Assembly (NCBI GenBank): GCA_030549175.1
Contig: JAUKUA010000005.1
Coordinates: forward strand, 3,906,001 to 3,970,000
Length of the DNA: 64,000 nucleotides
Source of the DNA: Lasiosphaeris hirsuta
Lineage: Eukaryota > Ascomycota > Sordariomycetes > Sordariales > Lasiosphaeriaceae
Direction: 5' to 3'
The notes below the pieces were generated by a model. It was not told the origin of the DNA. It did no database searches and saw only the letters and a program-made list of their open reading frames with translations. This document shows positions 11,490 through 22,300 of the stretch, in pieces (within the stretch, counting starts at the first letter, position 1; each line of letters starts with the position of its first letter). The position numbers were made by a program, and so were the translations under genes.

Positions 11490-13011
11490 CTACTTCTCAG
11501 GTTTCTTCCCCCACACCACCTTCTGGTAGTAGTAAACATGGTGCTTGAGTGAGCGGAGCTCCTTTCGGAGATGCGCAATGTAGACGCCGGTCTGCTCTTT
11601 AGTCCAGCCAAGGGTCGTGGTCAGGAATAAAATGAACCCCTCGACGTCGGACTCGACAGCGTGCTGCGCCCAAATGCCAAGTTCCTTTTCCCTGGGATCC
11701 TTGGACCATCCGCCGCTGGGAACCTGTCCACAGATGTCAGGACCCGTCGCAATCAAGTCTTGGAAGTGCAGGAACTTACCTTGATCATCCTCTCCTTGAT
11801 ATCGACAAACCCGGCTTCCTCCATCGCCTTTCTCTGGACGCCGTCGTCCACAATCGTGAAGCTCCTCCCAATGGTCTTGCCGCCGTTGATGAAGAGCGGG
11901 CCCCACTGGGCGATGGCGCTGGTAGGGGGCAACGTGTTGTCATCCGAGTAGACGTTTGGCGAGCCTTCGTAGCTCTCCAAGTATCCGCCCGGCTTGAGAG
12001 CGACGAATGCCTGCTTGAACAAGTGCGTCCAGTCTGGGATGCATCCGAGGAGGTAGCGGATGTGAACAAAGTCGAAATTGTCGGTGCCGAAAGTCCAGTC
12101 CTGAGTGCAGTCGTCCATTTCGCTACGGCAGGTTAGTGACCATTTCCATTGCCGCCGAGGCTTTAGGGTAAACTGACAACTTGAGGTTCGGGGGAATCCA
12201 GCTCGGCTGGATGGGTGATATATCGGTCCCGATGACCACACACTGGGGGAATTTGTCGGCAAAGTCACTTGATGGGATGTCAGCGCGGCAACGTCTCCAA
12301 AAGCGTTAGATCAAAGGGATGTATATACATGGCCCAAATTCCTATCAAGGTTCACACGCGAGTTAGTTACGCGGCTGCAATGTCGGGCGTGCACACAACT
12401 ACCAACCTGTTCCTGTTCCAATATCCAGCGCCTTCTGGGGGTTCGAGAGGGGTGCCAGGAAGAGCTGGTCATCAAGAGTTAGTGTAAAGAGATGGTGTCT
12501 GAAAGCGGTCAGCTGGAGCCACCGAGGGATGCCGTCGTCACCGCGCTTCTCACAAGACATCTAATGCCTCATTGTGGCGCTCATCATTGGCCCCCCTGCA
12601 GACGTCAAGATTAGGCCGCGATCCACCAACAAATGCATGGAAAATACCAACCAGTACTGGGCATTGCCGATTTCGCTGTGGTAGGTCCGCCCACGGATGG
12701 TTCTGTACCGTAGGATCGTCGACGTGATGGACGCGGTCGAGGTTGCGGCGTCGTCGCCAAGGGTCGAATCGGCATCGTCGTCATCGGCCTCCTGAAAATA
12801 CGGTATTTTGTAAGTCTCGGCCCTCCAAACATGACAGCCAGAGGGGATATACCAATGCAGTTTGTGTCCAGTGCTCCGGTGGGAGGACCACCGCTGGGGC
12901 CTGGGCTGGTGAAGTTGGGCTGCTTGCGGCGGCCGCCGCAGCACTCGTCTCAATAGGCTCGTTGTTGCTCGTAGCGGCCGCTTGCTCAGATTCGGGTTTG
13001 GTGTCGGCCAT
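11490..13011 (-). CDS. LaeA-like SAM-dependent methyltransferase
   Basis: Model complement(join(11490..11723,11780..12122,12181..12267,12329..12341,12407..12498,12554..12595,12652..12791,12853..13011)), 369 aa in eight exons. The SAM-binding motif I is built across three exons as [15 protein letters not shown] (138-152), followed by [18 protein letters not shown] (acidic loop for ribose), [11 protein letters not shown], and [11 protein letters not shown] (motif III-like). This is the order seen in the fungal LaeA/UMTA superfamily, whose members include the secondary-metabolism regulator LaeA and many paralogues of unknown substrate. The N-terminal 60 residues are Ala/Ser-rich and disordered. 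One exon is only 13 nt (12329-12341); the order and phase of all eight exons agree. It is more likely a paralogue than LaeA itself. Confidence 0.85.
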
Positions 13012-13483
13012 TGCTGAGTAGTTGATTTTCTCAGGATCAGAGAAATATTGAATTGGAGACGCAGTGGAAAGAGGTCCGCTGTTTCACTGCTGGGTGCATG
13101 ATGGAGGTCAGACGGCTTATCAGTCAAACGTCGGCGGTGGGGTTAGGGCGGAGCGAGCCTATCCGTATATGCGGTTGGCATCGCAGAAGGTCAGGTAAGG
13201 TGACTCGGGACAGTATGAAGAGGGGTGGCGCACACCGGGGTTGCTGCCGCATCATCCCCGTCGAGCTTCCATGACATGGGCGGGGAAGAGCGGAATCGAC
13301 GCTGATTTGACGGCGAGCCAGGGCCAACAGCATCTCGCATCTGCGAGTGAATGCATCAAGCAGCCTTTCCGCTCTTCGAGCCACATGTCGGCGCATAATA
13401 TCTGGCGAGGGAGCCTAGAGGGGAAAAGGAGACTTACACACACCACATGCACTCCCGCCAAATCGGTAATCCCTCCGGCGCTC
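13012..13483. other. Intergenic between zinc-ribbon and methyltransferase genes
   Basis: 472 bp between two co-oriented minus-strand genes. Contains the methyltransferase promoter. No gene seen. Confidence 0.5.
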
Positions 13484-13900
13484 TCAATGGGCCTTGCAGC
13501 GAGGGCAGATAATGTGCGCGTCCTCGACAAAGCCCTTCGATCCGTTCTTGACATTGGATGTTTTGGCGCAAATATTGCTCTGGCAAGCGACCGTGTCGCC
13601 CCAGTTGCGGTGATTGCAGACGCAGCATTCCCACCGACCCCGAAGGTCCAAAACTGCGCAACAAGGGCAGAGGGCGTCGCCATGCCTATTACGGTACGGT
13701 AAATTATTATGGACGGAGAAGTGACATGTCTTTTTGTCCTTGCTGGGGTCTGTCCGGCGGCAAAGAGGCTGGCTTCCGGCCCAGCTCGACGAGTCGGCTG
13801 CCTCGGGTGCTTCGTCGCAGTGCCCCCAGCCATTCCACTCGTGCAGGAATCCTTTCCGGGGCTCGTACCAATGGCTGCCGAATCGGGCCCACCGGCACAT
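13484..13900 (-). CDS. Small cysteine/histidine-rich zinc-ribbon protein
   Basis: 138 aa from the ATG at 13900 (the open frame continues upstream only from a TTG). Protein starts MCRWARFGSHW and ends HIICPRCKAH. Its middle holds CPCC...WECCVCNHRNW...CQSNIC, a pattern of four or more Cys pairs compatible with one or two structural zinc ribbons. No enzyme motif is seen. A second locus at 24.5-25.5 kb has the same start (MCRY) and the same WxCCxCxHxN core, so this is the intact member of a two-copy family here. Ascomycete genomes carry many such uncharacterised proteins; function unknown. Confidence 0.6.
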   Translation of the reverse strand: MCRWARFGSHWYEPRKGFLHEWNGWGHCDEAPEAADSSSWAGSQPLCRRTDPSKDKKTCHFSVHNNLPYRNRHGDALCPCCAVLDLRGRWECCVCNHRNWGDTVACQSNICAKTSNVKNGSKGFVEDAHIICPRCKAH

Positions 13901-14738
13901 GGTTGCTCTGGAATGGCCGTCGACGTTTCTTGGCTGATGAATATCCGAGTATGGCAATTCGGGTTGCGATATTCAATCTGAGCTAGCGGATGGATGGATC
14001 AAGTCTGCCAAGTTCGACACGAGGAAAAAAAGAAGGAACAAACCTGGCATCTCCATGGGGGTTGTATTTAATTCACGCGGACGAGGTGTTTTAATCATGT
14101 CTGATTAAACCGGACCAAACATAATTGTTGAGCCTCGCGGTCCAGGCAAACGGCTGGACCCGTCTTGGGGTCGTCGATCATGCCGCCTGACTCGGTTTTT
14201 AGGAGTGGAGGTCGTGTGGTCTTCAACTTCACTCCACCTGCTAGTAGGTGACGGCGACTGCAAAGTCATGACTACTGGCAGCCCTAACACTCACCTTGAT
14301 AGGTATCCGTTTCTTAATTAGCGTAAATCAGTGCGCCTTAGAGTGGGGCTAGCGCAAGGCAAGGAGCTAGTAGCAGGGCTCAGCAACGGTAGGGGCGAAG
14401 TTGGGCTGAAATGGTGAATCGAGTGCTACGTGCTACAGGAGCGGGAGGGAGATGCACTGTGCCTCGATCAATTCCGTCCTTGGATCTTGCTTCGTAGCAT
14501 GCATGTCTCGTGTTACTCGACATCATAAATGAGGCCTACTGGCTACCTAGAATTTCTGAGGGCCTCAGCGCCCCGGTTAGAAATCAGCATTGCTCCCGAT
14601 GGTCTCACCACCATCAAATGCCTGGAAGGGGAGATCTGCGCTAGGTGGTAAGAACGCAAACCGCTTTTATTAGGTACCTATCTCCCTTGTTTCCCTAGGA
14701 TAACACGGCAGCCCCTCACTCTAAACCCCAACAATCTA
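13901..14738. other. Intergenic, divergent promoter region
   Basis: 838 bp between the minus-strand zinc-ribbon gene and the plus-strand NTPase-like gene. No further gene supported. Confidence 0.5.
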
Positions 14739-15581
14739 ATGAGGCAGTGGCTCTCCAAATTCAAAACCATCAAACCCCTCCTCCGCAAACGCCACGCAGC
14801 ACCCGAAAAACCCACCACTACCACCACCACCACCACCACCACCACCACCACCTCCACCATGCAGCCAGAATGGTTCAACGCGTCCCTAACGAGCACCGTC
14901 TCGGCGCTGCGTAATACAGAAACCGTGGTCCCCGCACCGCCCACCGCCCCGGTGCTCGTCTTCCCCCCCTACGACTTCACCTTTTCCTCGCATGGGCCCA
15001 ACGTCCTCCTGGTGATCCCGACGGCCAACGCCGACAAGACGCGCATCCTCACCTCGGCCTTCGCCTCGCGCCTGCCCGCGGGCGCCGCACTGCACCCGCT
15101 GACGGTGCCGGCGTCGTCCAATGTGGGCGAGCAGCCATACAACGAGGCGGGGCCCGAGGGCGCGCACAACCGCATCGCCAACGCGCTGCGGACGCTAGCC
15201 GACTCGCCCGAGCAGCGCGCCGTGCTGGCGCAGCACGCCATCGGCACCGTCATGGCCGCGTCGATTGAGAACTACATCCAGGAGGGGGCGGGCGGCGATG
15301 GCGGCCCGGTCGACTACGGCTTCGTGCTCATCCACAATGCGAGCTCGGGCAGGACGGCGAGCGCCGTGTCACGGGGTACCACCGTCCCGCGGGCCTACTA
15401 CGAGTACGCCCGCTCGCTCGGGACCGACGGCGGGGATGATTACGGCCGCGTGACTGCCGGCGAGGTGTTGACGGCGAACGTGCCGGGGCTGGACAAGGCC
15501 AATTGGCATACGGTTGTTGCCGATGTGTCGAGGTATGATTTGTTGACAGAGGCCATCAACGGATTGGAAATTCCGTGGTAG
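14739..15581 (+). CDS. DUF84 / YjjX-like non-canonical purine NTP phosphatase homologue
   Basis: 280 aa from the ATG at 14739, or 240 aa from a better-placed CACCATG at 14859. The motif run SSNVGEQPYNEAGPEGAHNR (about 127-146) and NVLLVIPTANADKTRIL match the inosine/xanthosine triphosphatase (DUF84, YjjX, PRRC1) fold, where the GxxxQP...G..GA.NR segment forms the nucleotide pocket. Expected role: hydrolysis of ITP/XTP-type damaged nucleotides in the cytosol. Between the two candidate starts lies a polythreonine run from an ACC microsatellite. If the first ATG is used, residues 1-40 (basic plus poly-Thr) could act as a mitochondrial presequence, but the second ATG may be the true start. Confidence 0.75.
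   Translation: MRQWLSKFKTIKPLLRKRHAAPEKPTTTTTTTTTTTTTSTMQPEWFNASLTSTVSALRNTETVVPAPPTAPVLVFPPYDFTFSSHGPNVLLVIPTANADKTRILTSAFASRLPAGAALHPLTVPASSNVGEQPYNEAGPEGAHNRIANALRTLADSPEQRAVLAQHAIGTVMAASIENYIQEGAGGDGGPVDYGFVLIHNASSGRTASAVSRGTTVPRAYYEYARSLGTDGGDDYGRVTAGEVLTANVPGLDKANWHTVVADVSRYDLLTEAINGLEIPW
14811..14858 (+). repeat. (ACC)n trinucleotide microsatellite inside the NTPase gene
   Basis: About 14 near-perfect ACC units encoding threonine. It sits directly between two possible start codons, so length variation would alter only the optional N-terminal extension. Confidence 0.9.
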
Positions 15582-15683
15582 GGAGGGGCTGGGGTGGAAT
15601 GATGGCATAGACGCAGGATCATTTTGATGACTATGTGGGAGAAAGGGGCGAGATAAATGAATGTGCTCTCCTAGCAAGGCAGT

Positions 15684-17371
15684 CTACGATTTCCCAGCTT
15701 CGGCGTCTTTGCTCGATGACTCAGGCTTCTCCCGGCTCGTGAGTTTTCCCCCGGCACGCTTGCAGACGCCCAGGAACTGGCGTGGGAGCGCTCTCCAAGA
15801 CAGGGCCGTCCGATCCCCTGTTGGCAGCCACACGTACCACAGCAAAATGACCAAGATAGTGACGGGGACGACCGTAGCCCAGTATATCCACAACTGCCCA
15901 GATACCTCCCACCTCGTCTCGCCGTAGTTGAAGAAGGTGGTGCTGAAGACGGCCTGCAATACCTCGAGTGAGCCACGGCTCTACATCGACGACACTTCTC
16001 AGGGCAAGGAGGGCACATACCGAAACAAAAGTCGACGGGAGAAAGAACATTGTTAGGAGAGTAATCGATTTGATCAAGTTGCTGTCCTGCCGCGTGAGAT
16101 TGTTGAATGCCTGCTGCTTGTGAGTACATGTGTTGCGGGTGGCTTGTCAGGGGCTGCCCTACAAAGTTGATCTCGTCGGCTAGTCGGGCCTGGTTTGAGT
16201 CGGACCGAAGCTTCAGGTTCTTCAGCACCGAGACGTGGAACGCTGCGTACTCGCTTGCTTGCTGCACATATGAGTAATCCAGCTCCTTCTCGAGACTGCG
16301 GTAGATTTCGTTTTGACACCGCTGCATCTCAGTAGCGGTGCACACCGCCGATTCGAGTACCTCCGACACATGAATGGCGTGGCGTGTATGCTCGTGGGTC
16401 GGCTTGAAGACGTCTCTCGACGCTGTGCGAGACTACCCCAAGGAGAGAATGTCAACTCGTATGAAGTGCTTCAAGTTGCCTAGAAAGGGCGATTACCTTT
16501 TCGAGCTGTCGCACGGGATCCCGTACCCTCCAGACAGAAATGTCGTAGTAGACGGTAATGCGGTCCCACAAGGCAGCATGCATGGCGAACGGGTCACTGA
16601 AGTTAAGAGGTTCTGTCCGCTTCATAAGCGCCTTTCGCAGCTCGTCGCGGATGTCGAATGGAACATCGACGCAGAGGACCTGGCATTTCTTGTTGGACTC
16701 CCAGCGGCTGAAAACCGATATTTCATACCACCGATAATCCTTCTTCCCAGGTTCTACATACTCGCCCCCGTTTTCACTTGGACCACTCTCGACTTTCCGG
16801 ATCATCTTGATTAAACATCGGAACCAAGTCGCTGGGGCAGAGGTACTGTTGTTAGTCGATGGGTTCGCATTTGCGTGGTAGCATGGATGAACCTACTGCA
16901 GGTCGTAACGCGCTTGTCGTTGGAGGCCTCGCGGTCGCTGTACGTTGGCCTATGACCGAAGAAGCCGTTCAGCTCAAAGCACGTCCGGTTGGCAACAAAC
17001 GCGGGGACGCCGAAATACGCAAGCAGTGCTTCACGGTCGTCACCTTCGGGCGGATAATGACCTCTGGTGAGGAAGCTGGGTTGCAGTTGCAGCGGTGGTT
17101 AGTAGGGCTTGCCAGAGCGACTTTGGGGGTGTGCCCATGGATTTGCAGCAACCTACGCATAACAGTAATCAGGCAGTTTCGAGACCTGGGGTTCCATTAG
17201 CCCTCGGCGATGCTAGGAATGATGAATACGTCAGACACTCACTTCTTCAGTGCATGTTGCGGCGTTACATCCCACATCCTCCGCTTTCCACTCCCGAGTC
17301 GACAACTCGCCCCGCATAACATCTTTGTGCGGCACAAGAAGCTGCATTGGACCTTCGTCCTTGGGAGCCAT
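15684..17371 (-). CDS. CorA-like membrane transporter-domain protein 2
   Basis: Model complement(join(15684..15953,16021..16116,16163..16432,16497..16831,16897..17075,17157..17185,17243..17371)), 435 aa, seven exons, all in phase. The start MAPKDEGPMQ lies at 17371. Middle motifs DREALLAYFGVPAFVANRTC and TTWFRCLIKMI are typical of fungal CorA-like proteins. The C-terminal part reads IKSITLLTMFFLPSTFVS then AVFSTTFFNY, with a second helix in LWIYWATVVPVTILVILLWY. TFFN stands where GMN would be in canonical CorA. Two helices at the C-terminus, soluble N-domain inside. Likely an inner-membrane or plasma-membrane protein; ion specificity unknown. It shares the fold with the gene at 5.2-7.6 kb but little sequence. 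Confidence 0.85.
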
Positions 17372-18075
17372 CTTGTAGGTTATGTATGCGATTGATGATC
17401 CAAATAAGGCACCTAAAGCTTCGATGTGGGAGGATGCGACTTGAAAGAGGGATGGAGGAGCTAGGGGGGTCGTGACACAATGCCTCTCCTCGTCTATATC
17501 ATGACTCCAGTGCCGGTCCACGCTCGTTGTTTTTTTTTTTTTTTTTTGCCAGCCTTGCGAACGGAAGAAATTAGGCATTAGGCATTAGGTATTAGGCATT
17601 GCGGCACATATATACAGGTCTGAGCCCCGAAACAGCTGGTAGGCGCCCGCACCGACCGGGTCTTGGCCACGTCACAGCCCCTGTCGAGGTTTGGTTGGAC
17701 GCCATAGGTCTTGGAACTGGATTAGCGGTAGCTTCCGCCACATGCGCAGGTGCCACCAGGAAAGGGCGCGCTGCCCTGCTGCATGTCCCCGCCCACTCGG
17801 AGCTGTTCTGGTCATTGCTTTCGAGGACCCAACACCTTTGTGCTCCCTAGCCTCGACGGGCAATTTGGTTTGAAACAAGGCTTTGCTGTCGGCAGCAACT
17901 GGGCGGGCAGACACGCCCTGTCAAAAGGATTGACGGCTACGCTTTTTCATCGTGCAGTACTGCGCTTACTATGGGTTCCATAGTGGAAGACCACCAAGGA
18001 AAACCCCATTTTGGCCAAGAAGCCTCGATGATGCAAATTTATTGACGAAGAGACCAAGCACCGACTTGAACTTAC
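17372..18075. other. Intergenic with poly-T run and short TTAGGCA repeat
   Basis: 704 bp. Holds a homopolymer T run at about 17530-17547 and a 7-bp tandem repeat TTAGGCA (about 4 imperfect units) at 17571-17600. No gene supported. Confidence 0.5.
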
Positions 18076-19110
18076 TCAACTCCAGCTCCAGCTCCAGTAA
18101 TAAGTCCACGGCGTGTCAAACCAGGGGTAACTGCCCCACGACGAGCGCGGAAGTATTTCCCGCGTCCTGCCGCTCTCGAAGAGGCTCTTGAGAAACAGTG
18201 GAATGGTGACGGTGTTGAGGGTGTCGGCAGACCGTGCTATTGGCGGATGATACGACTCATTATTCCCCCGCCGAGCAGTGGTTATCGAGGTGTAAATCAG
18301 ACGTGGATCCCCATCGCCGACTTTGCGTAAGCTGGTGCTCCGGAGATTTGGCGCGAACAACTTCAGATCCCTTGCCCAGTCTGCTCGTATTTGTGCTTCG
18401 AGCTCCTTCCTAAAACGACCCACTTGTCATCCTCACCACGGAAAACACCCCAGCCGTCAGCGATACATACTGCAAAGAATTAGCAGCCACAAGAAACAGC
18501 ACACTCAACCACACGACGGTGCCGTAGAAGTAGGTCACCGCAGCGAGAACCTCGATAACACAGCCGTACGCAAGCAAGCCCCTGCACCACGGCGCTCGTA
18601 GCATTTCCCAAACAACCTTGATTCCTTGCAACCCTTGGCCCTCTTGGCTAGAGCGCAACGTGTACGGTAGGAGCTACACCTCCCACCGCCGGTACGTGAC
18701 CGTGTTGCCCGCCAGCTCCTCAAAACGCAGTTCGGTGACCATTGAATGAAGGAGCAGAAGAGCAACAATCACCCAAAACAAGCGCCCAATCGCCCAGGAA
18801 AATGCCATGACTAGTGTCTCGCATTCTAGGGAATCATAACAGCTTTGTTGATGGTCAAAACCTTCCATATGGTCACTCCGGTACAGGTAATGATGATGAT
18901 ATCCCCGACGACTTTCACCAGCACGTAAAAGCCACAGGGCGCGACTCAGCACGGCAAAGTGGAGCTCCCATTCCACAATCTGAGAGCCTCAGACAGCGCT
19001 GCCCAGCGTCGAGGGGCGTAATGGATCGGATTGTATCCATCACACAACACGACCCATTGCGGTAGGAAGGCGGTTCCTGCCCCAAGATCGCGTCGGAAGA
19101 CACCGGTCAT
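18076..19110 (-). pseudogene. Broken polytopic membrane protein gene
   Basis: On the minus strand several hydrophobic segments occur in order but in different frames and separated by stops: MTGVFRRDLGAGTAFLPQW (from 19110), FYVLVKVVGDIIIITC, then after a frame change MAFSWAIGRLFWVIVALLLL, then YRRWEV-stop-LLPYTLRSS, then CVIEVLAAVTYFYG and VLFLVAANSLQYV, and after another frame change a cytosolic-looking tail beginning FRKELEAQIRADWAR. Stops are TGA and TAG codons that could come from CGA and CAG by C-to-T changes. An alternative with many introns cannot be excluded, but no convincing splice sites bridge the breaks. The family is not recognised; the order of helices suggests a glycosyltransferase- or transporter-like protein. 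Confidence 0.45.
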
Positions 19111-19610
19111 GGGTCCCGGGAACTAGATCGCCAGACGGCGCCGATGACGGCGAGGACGAGGAAGAGGAGGGCGAAACGAGACGCGCTTTGTGGTGTTAGC
19201 TTGACACCCATGCTAAAGACAACAAGCAGTAGACCCTAGACAGGTAACGGAGATGGTTCACGTCCAAACTTGACGACAGTACGAACCGGAAAGGTGATGT
19301 CATGTTACGCAGTGTCACCCGAGAAGAAGTTTGTTGTCTCGGAGGTGAGAAGGCTGTGGGCAGCCAATATGGGCAACCTGAGATCATGATATGACCTGAA
19401 CGGAGACCATCCTTATCGTGAGACACAAGGAATCGACTCCTGATTTGCTGGGAAGCTGCCGACCAAAGTGCGAAACCGGAACTAATCGCCGTGCTGTTTG
19501 CTGCCTGGTTACACAGCCTATCCTGCCAATTCTGCATCTTCGGTGTTCTCGAATCGATATCGGATGCTTGCCTTTGCAAAAGCTAAGTTATCCATCCAAT
19601 CACAGCCTCT

Positions 19611-20508
19611 TCCCCACCTCCGCATCGAAATGCTGGTATCGGCTATGCTGGAACACAAATGATTGAGTCTTTCTCTTCCAGCTACAAAATAGTTGGTTTC
19701 GATATATCGCAACGCTGGATAGACGGACTGCGAGTCGAGTTCCGCGGTAGAAACAACATCAGGTTCATAATTTGCAGAGGCGACCTCAAAGAATCATCGC
19801 ATTTCTTGATATCGATCCCGACGCCACTCAGCAATGACAAGTCGGTCGACCTTTCATGGCTTTAGAGCGCCCTCGAGACTGTATCAGCGTTGGCGCGCCA
19901 GGGAGCAATAGTCGTTATCGAGAGCCCACTCACGGTAGGGGCGACACGCCATCTCCTCGGACCAATTGGCGCGTCTCACGGTCTCTTTGGGGGGATGCCA
20001 CCGGAGGTACAGCCCCTGGCAATAAAGTACATCTGAGCGGGACAAAACTGACAGCCTGCATTGAAGAGTAGACGCTGGGAGGACAAACCCCTAAATTCAC
20101 TGCATTCCCAAGGTGGTGTTAGGCTTAGATGAGGCCTCGCTTTCCGCCATTGTCCGCTTGTACGTCCCCATCTTCGACGAGCCGGTGCGGGTCTCACGCC
20201 CAGAGGTGGCGGAGATGGTGAAGTTGTACGAAAACTGTCAACGCATGATGGGCATCGCCTTCGCCAATGAGATGGCCGACGGGTGCCTCGCACACGGCAT
20301 TGGATTTGGAGGAATCGATGTCATGTTTGCCGACTCGCTCGTCGGGGAAAAGACGATCCCGCAAATACGCCGGCTGGCTGACGCAGATTGGACTCGAAGC
20401 ACGCTCGAGGGGTTCGACATGATCATTGTTGCTTGCAGACGAGTTTGGATGGATTTTGGCGTGTTGGCGGGGCTCCAAGGTCTTGTTCGCGTCGAGATGT
20501 GGTGCTAA
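19611..20508 (+). pseudogene. Nucleotide-sugar (UDP-glucose/GDP-mannose type) dehydrogenase remnant
   Basis: Recognisable segments in order: Rossmann start GIGYAGTQMIESF (from 19635) with IVGFDISQRWIDGLR; HFLISIPTPLSND; after an in-frame TAG (19863-19865, where Gln is expected) ALETVSALARQGAIVVIE and LTVGATRHLLGPIG; then, after a frame break, IPKVVLGLDEASLSAIVRLY, RPEVAEMVKLYENCQRM and FANEMADGCLAHGI. The C-terminal domain end follows at once (FDMIIVACRRVWMDFGVLA), so the central catalytic-cysteine region and much of the C-domain are deleted. Intact enzymes oxidise NDP-sugars to uronic acids for polysaccharide synthesis. This copy cannot be active. It lies next to a broken membrane protein, possibly from the same lost cluster. 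Confidence 0.7.
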
Positions 20509-21380
20509 TAACCATTTTGTCAAAGGGTAGCAATTGGAGGCAATTGGGCAGGAGCGAAGGAGGGAAGGTGGCAGAGGTAGTACATGTTGTAGAACTCAAA
20601 AGGAAATTAGTAGCAGAGAAAATACTATATAAATAAAAGGCGGTTCAGAGTTCGGTTCGATACAAACTCGGACGGGATGTCAAAAAAGCAAAGCACACAC
20701 TCCAACCGGGGAGTTGGAGAAGGAATGGAAGCTGTGTGCCATGGCGCGACAGGCCCTGCCGAGCCCGTAGCGTATTATGGCCTGTGCTGTGGTGCTGTGT
20801 CATGTGCCGCCCATAGTTGGGTCTCCCCTGGAACAAGCCGGGCGTTGCCGGGCTCTTTGGACGTCTCTAGTGCATCTAGTGCATCACTGCTCGTTGTAGC
20901 AGCTTGGCTCCCGCCGCAGGCCCGCATCCGGTAGGTACATGGACGCGAGACTTTCGGACCTGCTGGTCATTGTCAAAGGATCCGATGCCCCAAGCACGCG
21001 TGTCCTTTCCTTCGACAGCAGTGCCTCGCTGCGGGATACCCGCAAATATCTCGCTCCTGTCCGGCCCGAAGCCAACCACCCGAGAGCCTGACCTAGTCTT
21101 GGCCTCCCGCCGCGAGATCAGGACAGCCTGGAAGGGAAAGGAAAGCAAGGCCAGAGCCTAGAGTAGGTAAGAAAATGCAGGTAGCTACATATGCCTACGG
21201 TGTGAATATTTGTGGTCCGCCATGTCAATGCGCATGTTCAGATTTCCCGCGTGCTGTCTGAGTCGGTTTTCTTTTTCTATTTTTCCAGAATGTTGACAAG
21301 GACCCGTCGTGCTGATACCCACGGCTACGTCGACCCGCCCCTCTGATATCCCCCGCCCCGGTGTCAGATGCTGCCGGTCA
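20509..21380. other. Intergenic, no supported gene
   Basis: 872 bp between the dehydrogenase remnant and the alpha-kinase remnant. Only short frames without motifs. Confidence 0.5.
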
Positions 21381-22300
21381 TCAGTAATAATCATCCTCGT
21401 CGTCCTCCTGAAATGTGGGAAGTGTAAAATCGGTTCGTCGTGGCTTGGAAAAGGCGGCAGACGCTGTGTGTCTGAGCATCGAGGTTCCCATGCGAGGTTC
21501 AAAGTAACGGATGGGGTTGGACGGGCAAGTCCAGTCGGGACGACAATAACCGTTGCACTCATGCTGGCTAAAGAATGAGCTGATTCCTTCCGATCCAAGG
21601 TCTGTCACACCGTACTCGCGATTCCGTGAGAGTATGGCAGGGTCTGACAGGACAGCTTCGCTCTGGTAAATACCACCCTGGAGATCACAGAGGACGTAAT
21701 TTCCTCCCGAGATGTGGTAGCTAAAGTGACTCAGAGCCTGCATGGCTTGAGACCAATTCCTTGTCGTGTCGGTCCAGCCGGTATTGCTGTTGAACTTTTG
21801 GTAGTTCTGGATGAAGGGCTCCTGCAGAACCTTGACGCCTGCCCGGCTACAGTTCTTCGCAAAGGTCCAAACCTCGAGGACGTTAATCTTGATAGGCTTG
21901 GATACAATATTCAGCTGGTTGAACCGATTGACAAGCTCGAGGGCCTTGTCGACAGCCTTGATGTCAAGTGTAAAGTAGTCCGCCACATAGATACTGCCGG
22001 ACTTGAACCACTTGCAGACACAGGCTTGGCCCGCGCGGCTACCACTTGTGTATTTTCCCTTGGCAACCTAGCGGAAGGACCCGGAAGCAAACGGGTTATC
22101 GAGATCGTCGCCTTGGTATTCAGCTCGCGTCGATGCATTGTAGCGACCGCTGCCTGATGGAGCCGAATTGGCCGAGTCAGTGTGGTGTCCGTGGACGCAC
22201 CCAGCGCATCGAGACAAGCCCTCGCCCTTGGAGTACTGGTTGCTCGTGTAGGATGTCCGTGGAAGGTCGCGGTGACAGTCGGCGCAAACTCAACCTATGA
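21381..22300 (-). pseudogene. Alpha-kinase with N-terminal Stc1-type Cys motif, two in-frame stops
   Basis: One continuous minus-strand frame from about 22300 to the stop at 21381 encodes VCADCHRDLPRTSYTSNQYS...KGEGLSRCAGC (Stc1-like C-x2-C/C-x2-C), then NPFASGSFR-stop-VAKGKY, GQACVCKWFKSG, DIKAVDKALELVNRFN, YVLCDLQGGIYQSE, LSDPAILSRNREYGVTDLG and FSQHECNGYC. These match the atypical alpha-kinase fold (MHCK/eEF2 kinase), including the C-terminal zinc Cys/His. It is interrupted by TGA at 22290-22292 and TAG at 22068-22070. TAG can arise from TGG by a CCA-to-CTA change on the other strand, i.e. RIP-type. The acidic C-terminus EDDEDDYY is normal for the family. Either a pseudogene or a gene with introns not seen; the former is favoured because the frame is otherwise uninterrupted. 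Confidence 0.7.

Noticed and set aside
9931..13011. Trichothecene or other biosynthetic gene cluster
   Set aside because: No terpene synthase, polyketide or peptide synthase, P450 or transporter nearby; one Tri14-like protein is not enough.
17571..17602. TTAGGCA repeats resembling telomere repeats
   Set aside because: Unit is 7 bp, imperfect and only about four copies; fungal telomere repeats are TTAGGG in long arrays.
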